A stretch of DNA of 21,607 nucleotides, taken from assembly GCA_964507195.1 (NCBI GenBank), contig CAZDPA010000059.1, forward strand, positions 1 through 21,607, given 5' to 3'. The first letter of the stretch is position 1. Each line of letters starts with the position of its first letter. Below the pieces are notes generated by a model. It made no database searches and was not told where the DNA came from. It was given only the letters and a program-made list of their open reading frames with translations. Of this stretch, positions 14,359-21,607 are shown one piece after another. The position numbers were made by a program, and so were the translations under genes. The DNA is from Solimonas sp964507195. GTDB taxonomy: Bacteria > Pseudomonadota > Gammaproteobacteria > Nevskiales > Nevskiaceae.

Positions 14359-15687
14359 GTGACACAACAGTCCGCGCCCGCACGCGCTGCAACGCTGTAC
14401 CCGTGGTTCGTCGTCGCGATCCTGATGGTCGCCTACGTGTTCTCCTTCATCGACCGGCAGATTCTCAATCTGCTGGTCGGGCCGATCCGCCGCGATCTCG
14501 GCATCAGCGATACGCAGATGAGCCTGCTGATGGGCTTCTCGTTCGCGATCTTCTACACCATCCTCGGCATCCCCCTCGGCCGTCTCGCCGACAGCAAGAG
14601 CCGGCGTGGCCTGATTGCCGCTGGCGTCGTGGTCTGGAGCATCATGACCGCGCTGTGCGGCGCAGCGAAGCAGTACTGGCAGCTGTTCCTGTTCCGCATC
14701 GGCGTCGGTGTCGGTGAAGCCGCGCTGTCTCCTGCAGCGTATTCGATGATTGCGGACTACTTCCCGGCCGAGCGTCGCGCAACCGCAATGAGCGTCTACT
14801 CGATGGGCATCTTCATTGGCTCCGGTCTCGCTTTCCTGCTCGGCGGTCTCGTGATTCACGCGGTGGCGAGTCAGGGCCTCGTCGCCCTGCCCGTGCTGGG
14901 CGAAACGCGGCCGTGGCAAGTCGTGTTCCTGATCCTCGGTGCAGCCGGCATCCTGTTCAGCCTGATCTTCCTGGTGGTTCGCGAACCACCGCGCCAAGGC
15001 GTGCCTGCCGGCCAGACCAGCCTGCCCTTCGGCGAGGTCGTTGCCTATCTGTGGCTGAACCGTCGCACCGTGCTCAGTCACAACCTCGGATTCGCGATGC
15101 TGGCGTTCTGTTCGTACGGCACCAGTTCATGGATCCCGACCTTCTTCATCCGTACCCATGGCTGGGATGCCGGGCGTGTCGGCATCGTCTACGGCACGCT
15201 GGTCATGATCTTCGGCTCACTCGGCATCATCGCCGGCGGCCGCCTCGCCGACTGGTGGGTCAAGCGCGGCCAGAGCGACGGCGCACTGCGCGTCGGCATC
15301 GTCGCGTCCTGCCTGTGCGCCGCGAGCGGTGCGCTGTATCTGATTGCGCCGAATGGCACGCTCGCCGCGGCATTGATGGTGCCGGCGATCTTCGCACTCG
15401 GCATGCCGTTCGGCGCCGCTCCAGCAGCGCTGCAGGAGATCGTGCCGAACCGCATGCGCGGCCAGACAACCGCGGTCTACCTGTTCATCGTCAACCTGCT
15501 CGGCCTGGGCGTCGGTCCGACCGCAGTCGCGCTGGTCACCGACTATGTCTTCGCCGACGACAACGCGCTGCGCTGGTCGATCCTGATCGTCGGCAGCGTT
15601 GCCAACCTGGCTGCGATCGGATTTCTTGCGGCCGGCATGAAACCCTATCGCGAAACCCACGCGCGCCTGCATGCGCCTAAGTGCTGA
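14359..15687 (+). CDS. MFS transporter (spinster-like)
   Basis: A 442-residue, probably 12-helix major facilitator. The first helix contains FSFIDRQILNLL (about 28-39). Motif A, GRLADSKSRR, is at 74-83 in the loop between helices 2 and 3, followed by FRIGVGVGEAALSPAAYSM (112-130). The second-half repeat GGRLADWWVKRG is at 293-304. The sequence style matches spinster-like and organophosphate/aromatic-acid MFS carriers found beside lipid and aromatic degradation genes; the substrate is unknown. I placed the start at GTG 14359 because GAGGAGAG lies at 14347-14354 and the first helix then begins at residue 14. An in-frame ATG at 14266 lies inside the inverted-repeat element and would add 31 unusual residues. 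The gene is set apart from DUF1329 by a terminator and ends 6 nt before the convergent ppnN stop. Confidence 0.92.
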   Translation: MTQQSAPARAATLYPWFVVAILMVAYVFSFIDRQILNLLVGPIRRDLGISDTQMSLLMGFSFAIFYTILGIPLGRLADSKSRRGLIAAGVVVWSIMTALCGAAKQYWQLFLFRIGVGVGEAALSPAAYSMIADYFPAERRATAMSVYSMGIFIGSGLAFLLGGLVIHAVASQGLVALPVLGETRPWQVVFLILGAAGILFSLIFLVVREPPRQGVPAGQTSLPFGEVVAYLWLNRRTVLSHNLGFAMLAFCSYGTSSWIPTFFIRTHGWDAGRVGIVYGTLVMIFGSLGIIAGGRLADWWVKRGQSDGALRVGIVASCLCAASGALYLIAPNGTLAAALMVPAIFALGMPFGAAPAALQEIVPNRMRGQTTAVYLFIVNLLGLGVGPTAVALVTDYVFADDNALRWSILIVGSVANLAAIGFLAAGMKPYRETHARLHAPKC

Positions 15688-15693
15688 TCCATC

Positions 15694-17064
15694 TCAGTGG
15701 ATAATCCGGTAGCACGGCACATATCGCCTGCCCGGCAGCTTCATGCGATGACTGGCAACGAAGTCTGCGAGCAGGTCATCCATCGGCGCGAGGATGCTCG
15801 CATCACCATTCAGCTCGAACGGCCCATGCGCCTCGACCGCACGCACGCCATCTTCCTTGACGTTGCCGGCGACGACGCCTGAGAACGCGCGACGCAGATT
15901 TGCCGCCAATAGATGCGCCGGCTGGTCCTTGTGCAGGTTGAGCGATGCCATGCCGGCGTGCGTTGGAGCAAACGGCATCTGGAACGCGCGATCGATCCTG
16001 AGCAGCCAGTTGAAGTAGTACGCATCATTGCGTTCAGCACGGAATGCACGCACCCGCGCGATGCCATCCTGCATCACCCGCGCAACCTGCTCCGGATCGT
16101 TGATGATGATCTGGTAGTGCTTCTGCGCTTCGGCGCCCAGCGTCGCAGCGATGAAGGCATCGACCTGCTGGAAGTACGCTCGTGCCGTTTCCGGCCCGGT
16201 GAAGATCAGCGGAAACGGAATCTCGGCGTTGTTCGGATGCATCAGTATGCCGAGCAGATAGAGAATCTCCTCGGTCGTACCGACGCCGCCCGGCAGCACG
16301 ATGATGCCGTGGGCGAGCCGCACGAAGGCTTCGAGGCGCTTCTCGATGTCCGGCAGGATCACCAGCGCGTTGACGATCGCATTGGGCGATTCGGCGGCAA
16401 TGATGCCGGGCTCGGTGATGCCGAGATAGCGGCCGTCGCTGATGCGCTGCTTGGCGTGGCCGATCGTCGCACCTTTCATCGGCCCCTTCATCGCACCTGG
16501 ACCACAGCCGGTACCGATGTCCATGCCGCGCAGGCCGAGCTGATAGCCGACGAGCTTGCTGTAGTCGTACTCCTCGCGCGAGATCGAATGGCCGCCCCAG
16601 CAGACCACCAGGCGCGCGGGCAATCTGGCCTGCAGCAGACCAGCATTGCGCAGGATATGAAACAACGCATCGGTAATGCCTTCGCTGGCATCGAGATCGA
16701 ACACCTCGTTGCCGATGATCTCGTCGCTGACGTAGAGGATGTCACGCAGTACCGAAAACAGATGTTCGCGCAGGCCGGTGATCATGACTCCATCGACAAA
16801 TGCCAGGGCAGGCGCATTGCGCAGACACAGCTTGATGCCGCGCTCCTCCTGCTCGATGCGAATCTCGAAATCGGGGAAGCGCTCCAGCAACTGCTTGCCG
16901 TCATCAACGTTGCTGCCACTGTTGAGCACCGCCAATGCGCAGTTGCGGAACAGGCGATAGAGTCCGCCATGGCTGGCATCGAGCAGCTTGCTGACTTCGG
17001 TGCGGGACAGCACCGCGAGGCTGCCTTCTGGAAACAGTTCAGCGTCCACCAGGGATTGCGTCAT
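15694..17064 (-). CDS. ppnN: PpnN-type nucleotide 5'-monophosphate nucleosidase (LOG family)
   Basis: A 456-residue homologue of E. coli PpnN (YgdH), which cleaves purine and pyrimidine nucleoside monophosphates to base and ribose 5-phosphate and in E. coli is modulated by (p)ppGpp. The LOG-family core is present: VVCWGGHSIS (153-162), GTGCGPGAMKGPMKG (184-198) and the signature PGGVGTTEE (258-266). The PpnN-specific N-terminal part (LSRTEVSKLLDAS, NSGSNVDDGKQLLE, FEIRIEQEERGIKL) and C-terminal part are complete, giving the usual length of about 450. It is cytoplasmic. The ATG at 17064 has no strong Shine-Dalgarno sequence. It is divergent from a small ORF, with a perfect 16-bp dyad 50 nt upstream of its start, and converges on the MFS gene. 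Confidence 0.95.
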   Translation of the reverse strand: MTQSLVDAELFPEGSLAVLSRTEVSKLLDASHGGLYRLFRNCALAVLNSGSNVDDGKQLLERFPDFEIRIEQEERGIKLCLRNAPALAFVDGVMITGLREHLFSVLRDILYVSDEIIGNEVFDLDASEGITDALFHILRNAGLLQARLPARLVVCWGGHSISREEYDYSKLVGYQLGLRGMDIGTGCGPGAMKGPMKGATIGHAKQRISDGRYLGITEPGIIAAESPNAIVNALVILPDIEKRLEAFVRLAHGIIVLPGGVGTTEEILYLLGILMHPNNAEIPFPLIFTGPETARAYFQQVDAFIAATLGAEAQKHYQIIINDPEQVARVMQDGIARVRAFRAERNDAYYFNWLLRIDRAFQMPFAPTHAGMASLNLHKDQPAHLLAANLRRAFSGVVAGNVKEDGVRAVEAHGPFELNGDASILAPMDDLLADFVASHRMKLPGRRYVPCYRIIH

Positions 17065-17113
17065 TGATTGTTACTTTTCTGTAGGGAGAAGTTGTTGCAC
17101 GACATGCAGTGTA

Positions 17114-17129
17114 TGCAATGAGCATTGCA
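17114..17129. promoter_or_regulatory. perfect palindrome between ppnN and the small ORF, candidate operator
   Basis: TGCAATG-AG-CATTGCA is a perfect 7+7 dyad with a 2-bp centre, midway between the divergent starts of ppnN (17064) and the small ORF (17178). The 2-bp centre is too short for a good RNA hairpin, so a protein-binding site is more likely than a terminator. A TTGCAC at 17125 followed after 17 nt by TGCAAT at 17148 is a weak plus-strand promoter candidate overlapping it. Confidence 0.4.
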
Positions 17130-17177
17130 CTTCGCGCAGGCGTAGACTGCAATCCCCCCAGAACAACTCTGCTACGC

Positions 17178-17423
17178 ATGAACGATCTGCAAGAAACCAT
17201 CGCTGAACTGGTTGGCGAAGGCGCCGCCATCCGCGCCGTCGTCGCTGCCCTGATCCAGCTGTCGCCCGACGGCCAGAAACTCGCCGACCTGATCAAGCAC
17301 TACGACCTCAAGACTGCAGGTGTACTCAAGGACGTCGCCGCGCGAAAGCCGGACTTCGGCCAGACTGCAATCAAGGCCTACAACGAAGTGCTGAACGGTC
17401 TGGCGTCGCAGATCACGCCGTAG
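17178..17423 (+). CDS. small hypothetical protein, 81 aa
   Basis: I do not recognise this protein. It is an 81-residue, soluble, helix-rich chain starting MNDLQETIAELVGEGAAIRAVVAALIQLSPDG, then a charged middle (KLADLIKHYDLKTAGVLKDVAARK) and a C-terminus NGLASQITP. It has no membrane segment, signal peptide, cysteine or metal motif. I chose the ATG at 17178; the frame is open upstream to GTG 17109, but that extension crosses the perfect dyad at 17114-17129 and reads as unlikely protein. No start has a good Shine-Dalgarno sequence. It stands alone between the divergent ppnN gene and a convergent Yip1 gene, with a 12-bp hairpin right after its stop, which supports it being a transcribed unit. 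Its codons look like those of its neighbours. Confidence 0.55.
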   Translation: MNDLQETIAELVGEGAAIRAVVAALIQLSPDGQKLADLIKHYDLKTAGVLKDVAARKPDFGQTAIKAYNEVLNGLASQITP

Positions 17424-17438
17424 CATCGAGCAAGCTGG

Positions 17439-17466
17439 GCGCCATCCTGTCGGCACAGGATGGCGC
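17439..17466. terminator. perfect 12-bp hairpin between convergent genes
   Basis: GCGCCATCCTGT (17439-17450) pairs perfectly with ACAGGATGGCGC (17455-17466) over a CGGC loop. It lies 15 nt after the small ORF's stop and 7 nt beyond the stop of the minus-strand Yip1 gene. No T tract flanks it on either side, so it is best seen as a two-way transcript 3'-end or processing hairpin. Confidence 0.65.
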
Positions 17467-17473
17467 ACCACGA

Positions 17474-18739
17474 TTACTCCACCTGCTTTTCCTTCTGCGC
17501 CGCGGCGAGCTTTTCCAGTGCCGCCAGATCCAGTGATTCCGCCGCGCTCTTCAGGCTGTCCATCTCGACGCCGGTACCGCTCAGGCTGACGCTGAAGCGG
17601 TTGCCGAGCAGCAACTTGTATTCGCCTGCCTGGTTTGTCGAGTTCCACTTCTCGCTGACCATGCGGTCGCCATCGCGGCGGCTGCGCTCATAGCCGGTAT
17701 CCGATTCGCTTTCGGTCTCTGCGCCCGCCCAACTGGCCAGCGCGGCGAGTGCCTGTGCGCCGCCGAGGTCGCTGATCTCCAGATCGATCGCATGCGTACC
17801 GTCTTCATCCGCATAACGCGCATTGGCGTGTGACAGCTGCAGGCCCAGCGCGGTATCGCGCTTGGCGGTGAAGCTGCGGCGCGGATAGTCGCCCAGGGTT
17901 TCCGGCAGCAGAGCCTTGAGCGCCTGCGGGTCCATGGATTCGACCTTGCCGTCATTGCCCATCAGGGCACCCATGACCTCGCCCATCGCCTTCTGCTGAT
18001 CGACCCCGTCGCCGGACTTCGTCGCCGCTTCCATTTTCTTGGTCGCCTGCTCGACGTTCTTCGCCCACTTCTCCATCTTGTCGGCATCGAGCGTCACGGT
18101 ATTTCCGTCATGGCTGATCTCGATGCTGTCACTGCGCGAGTCGCGCCCGATGTCGGCCACACCCGAGATTTTCGCAATGACACTGCCGAGCACCAGCGAC
18201 AGGATGATCGCGACGATCACCGTCACCGCCGTGTACGGCACCGCCTTTTCCTGTGGGCAGCGCATGGTTTCGGGCAAGCCGAGATAGAGCAGATAGATCG
18301 CGTAGACGCCACCGGCAATCGCCAGCAGCGAGCCCAGCCAGGGCACCAGCACCAGCACGCCAGCGAGCCAGCTCGCGGTCGATGCGTAGGCAGTGGCCTT
18401 GAGTGCCTGCACATCGTCCTTCTGGCCGCCGAAGGTTGGCGCCAGCGCATTGACCAGCAGCGCAAGCAGATAGACCGACAGCAGGGCCAGACCGTACTGC
18501 ATCAGCATGTTGCTCAGGCCGCTGACGATGCCGACGCGGACAGTGCCGACAAACGGCACGCCGATGCCGATGATGCTGCCCTTGAGAAATCCGGCAATCG
18601 CCGGCAAAGCTGCCAGCCAGATGATGTAGCGCAGATATAGCCCGGCAACGCTATCCGTTTCGCCGGCGATCACCGGCCATTCGGACTTCGGCGCCAGCAC
18701 CACGCCCTTGGCGCGGCTGATCAGATGTTCACGATCCAT
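17474..18739 (-). CDS. Yip1-family membrane protein with soluble C-terminal domain
   Basis: A 421-residue protein. Residues 1-195 form a Yip1-family domain: MDREHLISRAKGVVLAPKSEWPVIAGE is the typical start, followed by about five hydrophobic segments (near 34-52, 76-98, 121-140, 138-157 and 168-190). Residues about 195-421 are soluble. They are acidic and lysine-rich at first, with a helical stretch around KWAKNVEQATKKMEAATKSGDG. A beta-rich part follows with YPRRSFTAKRDTALG, HAIDLEISDLGG and GNRFSVSLSGTGVEMDSL. I do not know a function for this half. I chose the ATG at 18739 because GGGGGA at 18747-18752 is 7 nt away; in-frame starts at 18745 and 18754 lie too close to or inside this site. 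It is transcribed alone, convergent with the small ORF. Confidence 0.85.
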   Translation of the reverse strand: MDREHLISRAKGVVLAPKSEWPVIAGETDSVAGLYLRYIIWLAALPAIAGFLKGSIIGIGVPFVGTVRVGIVSGLSNMLMQYGLALLSVYLLALLVNALAPTFGGQKDDVQALKATAYASTASWLAGVLVLVPWLGSLLAIAGGVYAIYLLYLGLPETMRCPQEKAVPYTAVTVIVAIILSLVLGSVIAKISGVADIGRDSRSDSIEISHDGNTVTLDADKMEKWAKNVEQATKKMEAATKSGDGVDQQKAMGEVMGALMGNDGKVESMDPQALKALLPETLGDYPRRSFTAKRDTALGLQLSHANARYADEDGTHAIDLEISDLGGAQALAALASWAGAETESESDTGYERSRRDGDRMVSEKWNSTNQAGEYKLLLGNRFSVSLSGTGVEMDSLKSAAESLDLAALEKLAAAQKEKQVE

Positions 18740-18827
18740 GTGCATTCCCCCCACCGGTCAATTGTTGAACAGAAGGCAGCATACGCGATGGATCAGCGCA
18801 CTCAAGCTGATTTGTCCTACAGACTGT

Positions 18828-18858
18828 GACGAGCCGCGCAGGCTGCTCCGAAGGGAGC
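18828..18858. repeat. partial copy of the 14138-14299 element core
   Basis: Positions 18841-18858 (GGCTGCTCCGAAGGGAGC) are identical over 18 nt to 14196-14213 in the core hairpin of the inverted-repeat element. The 12 or so bases before it (GAC-GAGC-GCGCAG style) also match with small indels. The terminal repeats of the element are not present, so this is a fragment or a related short repeat. It lies in the gap upstream of the Yip1 gene and downstream of the epoxide-hydrolase-like gene. Confidence 0.6.
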
Positions 18859-18882
18859 TGTCCCGCAGGGGGCGGCCGATAT

Positions 18883-19740
18883 TCAGGAAACGAACTCGCG
18901 AATCAGCGCATTGACCTGATCGGGTTCGTCATGCGCAACCCAATGCGTCGCCTTCGGCAGACGTGCGATACGCAGATCAGGCACCAGTGCATCGAGCCCT
19001 TCGAGCACGCCGGGCAGCAGCGCGATATCGCTTTCGCCCCAGATCACCAGCGTCGGCACGCGGATCATGAACTTCTGCGGATCGAGCTCCGGTGCGACAG
19101 GGCCACTGCCATCCGGTGCCGGCGGTCGCAGCGGCGACGCACGGTAATAGTTGAACATGCCAGTCAGCGCGCCGACCTGATTCCACGCCGCGTGATACCG
19201 GGCCAGCGCCGCTGCATCCTGATCACGCTCACCGAACAGCGCCGACAGACGCGCGAAATTGTTCTCGCTCATCACGCGCTCGGCCTTGTCGGTGCAGAGC
19301 AGGCGCATGTACTGGCTCGCCGCCTGCTGCGCCGGATTGTTGCGCAGCTCGCGCGCGAACAGCACCGGATGCGGCGCGTTGAGGATGACCAGCCTGGCTA
19401 TCATCTGCGGATATGCGGCGGCGAAATTCCACGCCACCGCGCCGCCCCAGTCATGCGCAACGAGTACGCAGCGCTCGAAGCCCAGATGCACGATCAGCTG
19501 ATGCAGGTCCTCGACCAGCACAGAAGGTCGATAGTCGGCGACCTCGGCCGGCTTGTCCGACAGGTTGTAGCCCCGCAGATCCGGCGCGACGACCGTGAAC
19601 TCACCGGCGAATGCGTCGAGCTGCCGCTGCCAGGTGAACCATGCTTCCGGGAAGCCATGCACGAACAGCATCAACGGCCCGCTGCCGGCACGGATGTAGT
19701 GCAGGTGGATGCCGTTGATGCTGGCGTGCAGATGTTCCAT
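18883..19740 (-). CDS. alpha/beta hydrolase, epoxide-hydrolase-like
   Basis: A 285-residue alpha/beta hydrolase of the epoxide hydrolase / haloalkane dehalogenase branch, in which the nucleophile is aspartate. The oxyanion segment HGFPE is at 28-32. The nucleophile elbow VAHDWGG places Asp97, the second acid is Asp238 (WGESD) and the base His266 (ATHWVAH). NYYR places Tyr198/Tyr199 in the cap where epoxide hydrolases use Tyr to activate the ring oxygen, and Trp98 after the nucleophile fits too. It is probably cytoplasmic. The ATG at 19740 shares one base with the TGA of the upstream acyl-CoA dehydrogenase (TGATG), so the two are translationally coupled. This suggests action on an epoxide or a related ester or halide of the same acyl or cyclic substrate. 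Epoxide hydrolase is the best call; fluoroacetate- or haloalkane-type activity cannot be excluded. Confidence 0.9.
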   Translation of the reverse strand: MEHLHASINGIHLHYIRAGSGPLMLFVHGFPEAWFTWQRQLDAFAGEFTVVAPDLRGYNLSDKPAEVADYRPSVLVEDLHQLIVHLGFERCVLVAHDWGGAVAWNFAAAYPQMIARLVILNAPHPVLFARELRNNPAQQAASQYMRLLCTDKAERVMSENNFARLSALFGERDQDAAALARYHAAWNQVGALTGMFNYYRASPLRPPAPDGSGPVAPELDPQKFMIRVPTLVIWGESDIALLPGVLEGLDALVPDLRIARLPKATHWVAHDEPDQVNALIREFVS

Positions 19741-20876
19741 CAAGCTGCGATCAGCGCGCCGAAACGATCCAGATGGTGATCGACGTCGCCGAACTGCTGC
19801 GAGATCATTGTCAGGCGCTTGAAATAGTGGCTCACCGCCAGCTCATCGGTCACGCCGATACCGCCGTGCAGCTGCACCGCCTGCTGGCTGACATAGCGTG
19901 CGCTCTGCGCGATCAGCACCTTCGCCGCAGACACTGCATGGCGACGTGCAGCCGCATCGCCGTCGAGACGTGCGGCAGCGAGATACGCCATCGAGCGCGC
20001 CTGTTCGGCGTGCAGATACATCTCGACCGCGCGATGCTGCAGCGCCTGGAAGCTGCCGATCGCCACACCGAACTGCTTGCGCGTCTTCAGGTAGCCGACT
20101 GTCGCTTCGATCATCGCCGACATGTTGCCGACCGCTTCGGCGCACAACGCGGCAATGCCGCGATCGATCGCCTTCTCGATCACCGCCAGGGCCTGGCCTT
20201 CGGTTCCGATCAATGCGTTCGCCGCGACGCGAACGTTCTTGAGCTGGACTTCAGCCGCACGCTGGCCGTCCTGGGTCGGATATCCCGCGACGCTGACACC
20301 GGCCGTTTTCGCATCGACCAGGAACAGCGAGATACCCTGCTCGTCACGCGGCTTGCCGGAAGTGCGCGCGGAAACCAGCAGCTGGTCCGCCGTCGCACCA
20401 TGCAGTACAACCGCCTTGCTGCCGTTGAGCACGTAGGTGTCGCCGTCGCGCACCGCAGTCGTCGCGACCTGGCTGAGCGCATAACGGCTGCCGCCTTCGC
20501 TATGTGCGAGTGACAGCTGCAACTCACCAGCGGCGACACGCGGCAGTGTCGCGGCCTGCTGCGCGGCGGTGCCGGCATCGGCAATCAGGCCGGCACCGAG
20601 CACGACGGTCGCGAGATAGGGTTCGACGACCATGCCGCGGCCGAGCGCTTCCATCACCAGCAGCGTATCGAAGGCACCGCCGCCGAAACCGTCATGGGCT
20701 TCCGGCAGGGCGATCGCCAATGCGCCCATCTCGGCCAGCTGCTGCCAGATCTCCGCGCTCCAGCCCTGCTCGCTGGCGACAATCGCGCGGCGCGCATCGA
20801 AGCTATAGGCCTCGCGCACATAGCGGTCGAGGCTGTCACGGAACTGGCGCTGCTCATCACTGAAATTGAAGTTCAT
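19740..20876 (-). CDS. acyl-CoA dehydrogenase, pimeloyl-CoA dehydrogenase small-subunit type
   Basis: A 378-residue acyl-CoA dehydrogenase of the small-subunit type that pairs with a larger ACAD. The N-terminal helices start MNFNFSDEQRQFRDSLDRYV. LSLAHSEGGSRY (121-132) replaces the usual FALTEP segment, and NGSKAVVLHGATADQLLV (151-168) follows. TRKQFG is at 265-270 and QLHGGIGVTDE at 335-345. The C-terminus HYFKRLTMISQQFGDVDHHL (350-369) is typical of this class; Asp364 falls roughly where medium-chain ACAD has its catalytic Glu. It starts 13 nt after the large-subunit stop, with AAAGG overlapping that stop as ribosome-binding site. Its stop overlaps the next gene, so the three are one operon. 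Such heteromeric ACADs act on dicarboxylyl-, cyclic- or steroid-derived acyl-CoAs (family knowledge); the substrate here is not decided. Confidence 0.94.
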   Translation of the reverse strand: MNFNFSDEQRQFRDSLDRYVREAYSFDARRAIVASEQGWSAEIWQQLAEMGALAIALPEAHDGFGGGAFDTLLVMEALGRGMVVEPYLATVVLGAGLIADAGTAAQQAATLPRVAAGELQLSLAHSEGGSRYALSQVATTAVRDGDTYVLNGSKAVVLHGATADQLLVSARTSGKPRDEQGISLFLVDAKTAGVSVAGYPTQDGQRAAEVQLKNVRVAANALIGTEGQALAVIEKAIDRGIAALCAEAVGNMSAMIEATVGYLKTRKQFGVAIGSFQALQHRAVEMYLHAEQARSMAYLAAARLDGDAAARRHAVSAAKVLIAQSARYVSQQAVQLHGGIGVTDELAVSHYFKRLTMISQQFGDVDHHLDRFGALIAA

Positions 20877-20889
20877 TGTTTTCGAACCT

Positions 20890-21607
20890 TTAGAAGCCGA
20901 GGATCATCTTGGAGATGATGTTCTTCTGGATCTCGTTGGACCCGCCGTAGATCGTCGTCTTACGCATGTTGAAATAGTTGCCGGACAGCGACACGCCATA
21001 GTCAGGGCCGACGACTTCACCGCTGTACGCTGCATCAAGTGCCGCGTGCTGGTGCGGCAGCGCGTACTGACCGAGCGCGAGCATCATCAGCTCGGACAGG
21101 GTCTGCTGGATTTCCGAACCGCGGATCTTCAGCAGCGAGGCTTCCGGTCCCGGGGCCTTGTGCTCCATGTCCGCAGCGATCACGCGCATGTTGGTGATCT
21201 CCAGCGCCATCAGTTCGATCTCGACCTGGGCGATGCGATCGCGGAAGCGGAGGTCATCAATGAGCCGACCGCCATCATCGGCGCGCTCGCGGCTAGCGAT
21301 GTCCTTCAGGCGCTTGAGCTTGCGCTTGGAACGACCGACTTCGGCAATACCGGTGCGCTCGTGGCCGAGCAGAAACTTGGCATAGGTCCAGCCCTTGTTC
21401 TCCTCGCCGACCCGGTTCTCGACCGGCACTTCGACGTTGTCGAACCAGACCTCGTTCACCTCGTGCTCGCCGTCGAGCATGATGATCGGACGCACGGTGA
21501 TGCCCGGCGTCTTCATGTCGATCAGCAGGAAGGAGATGCCTTCCTGCTTGCGCGCATCGACCGAGGTCCGGACAAGGCAGAAGATCCAGTCGGCATACTG
21601 GCCGAGC
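20890..21607 (-). CDS. acyl-CoA dehydrogenase, pimeloyl-CoA dehydrogenase large-subunit type, 5' end outside window
   Basis: This is the C-terminal 238 codons (plus one base) of a large-subunit ACAD; the frame is open to the right edge. From the edge it reads ADWIFCLVRTSVDARKQEGISFLLIDMKTPG, then IMLDGEHEVNEVWFDNVEVPVENRVGEENKGWTYAKFLLGHERTGIAEVG, which are hallmarks of the PimC-type large subunit. The C-terminus contains NYFNMRKTTIYGGSNEIQKNIISKMILGF. In IYGGSNEIQ a Gly stands where medium-chain ACAD has its catalytic Glu (YEGT), as in many YGGTNEIQ-type ACADs that draw the base from elsewhere. The missing N-terminal part should be about 150-160 residues if it has the usual length near 395. 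It is the first visible gene of the three-gene minus operon. Confidence 0.94.
   Translation of the reverse strand, partial: LGQYADWIFCLVRTSVDARKQEGISFLLIDMKTPGITVRPIIMLDGEHEVNEVWFDNVEVPVENRVGEENKGWTYAKFLLGHERTGIAEVGRSKRKLKRLKDIASRERADDGGRLIDDLRFRDRIAQVEIELMALEITNMRVIAADMEHKAPGPEASLLKIRGSEIQQTLSELMMLALGQYALPHQHAALDAAYSGEVVGPDYGVSLSGNYFNMRKTTIYGGSNEIQKNIISKMILGF

Noticed and set aside
15688..15701. Small hairpin ATCCA-TGGAT between the MFS and ppnN stops
   Set aside because: Only 5 bp and without a T tract; too weak to call a terminator.

Overview
The window looks like chromosomal DNA from a GC-rich gammaproteobacterium. Paired DUF1302/DUF1329 envelope genes, many acyl-CoA dehydrogenase and SDR genes, a YjgR-type ATPase and a PpnN-type nucleosidase would suit a lipid- or steroid-degrading Nevskiales/Solimonadaceae-like organism. 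That placement is inference; no rRNA or other marker gene is present. Nineteen protein genes are supported, two cut by the window edges. I saw no tRNA, rRNA, CRISPR array, intact transposase or prophage gene.

Left part (1-3255, all minus strand): the 5' part of a yjgR/HerA-type ATPase, a stand-alone alpha/beta hydrolase of visibly lower GC, and a LysR-type regulator. The regulator is divergent from the next operon, with a T-N11-A dyad in the shared intergenic region.

Central operon (3356-10439, plus strand): seven tightly packed genes encode two SDRs, a zeta-crystallin-like quinone/enone reductase, an APH-type phosphotransferase, an ACAD10/11-like acyl-CoA dehydrogenase, a divergent alpha/beta hydrolase and a PTGR/CurA-like enone reductase. 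The kinase plus ACAD11-like pair matches the logic of phosphorylating a 4-hydroxyacyl-CoA and removing the phosphate, as in mammalian ACAD10/11 and in Pseudomonas levulinate catabolism. The two enone reductases and the SDRs could feed it 4-oxo and 4-hydroxy acyl substrates. Two palindromic repeats sit in the only sizeable gaps of the operon (4991-5114 and 7185-7271).

Envelope cassette (10440-15687, plus strand): an intergenic region with a terminator-like hairpin and three further perfect dyads precedes a DUF1302 outer-membrane barrel gene and a DUF1329 periplasmic gene. A strong intrinsic terminator and a 162-bp terminal-inverted-repeat element follow, then an MFS transporter. The cassette may move the lipid-like substrates or products of nearby catabolism.

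Right part (15694-21607): ppnN (minus) and a small plus-strand ORF diverge around a 16-bp perfect dyad. The small ORF converges on a Yip1-family membrane protein gene across a 12-bp perfect hairpin. At the right edge a minus-strand operon encodes the large (cut) and small subunits of a pimeloyl-CoA-dehydrogenase-type acyl-CoA dehydrogenase, with a translationally coupled epoxide-hydrolase-like protein.
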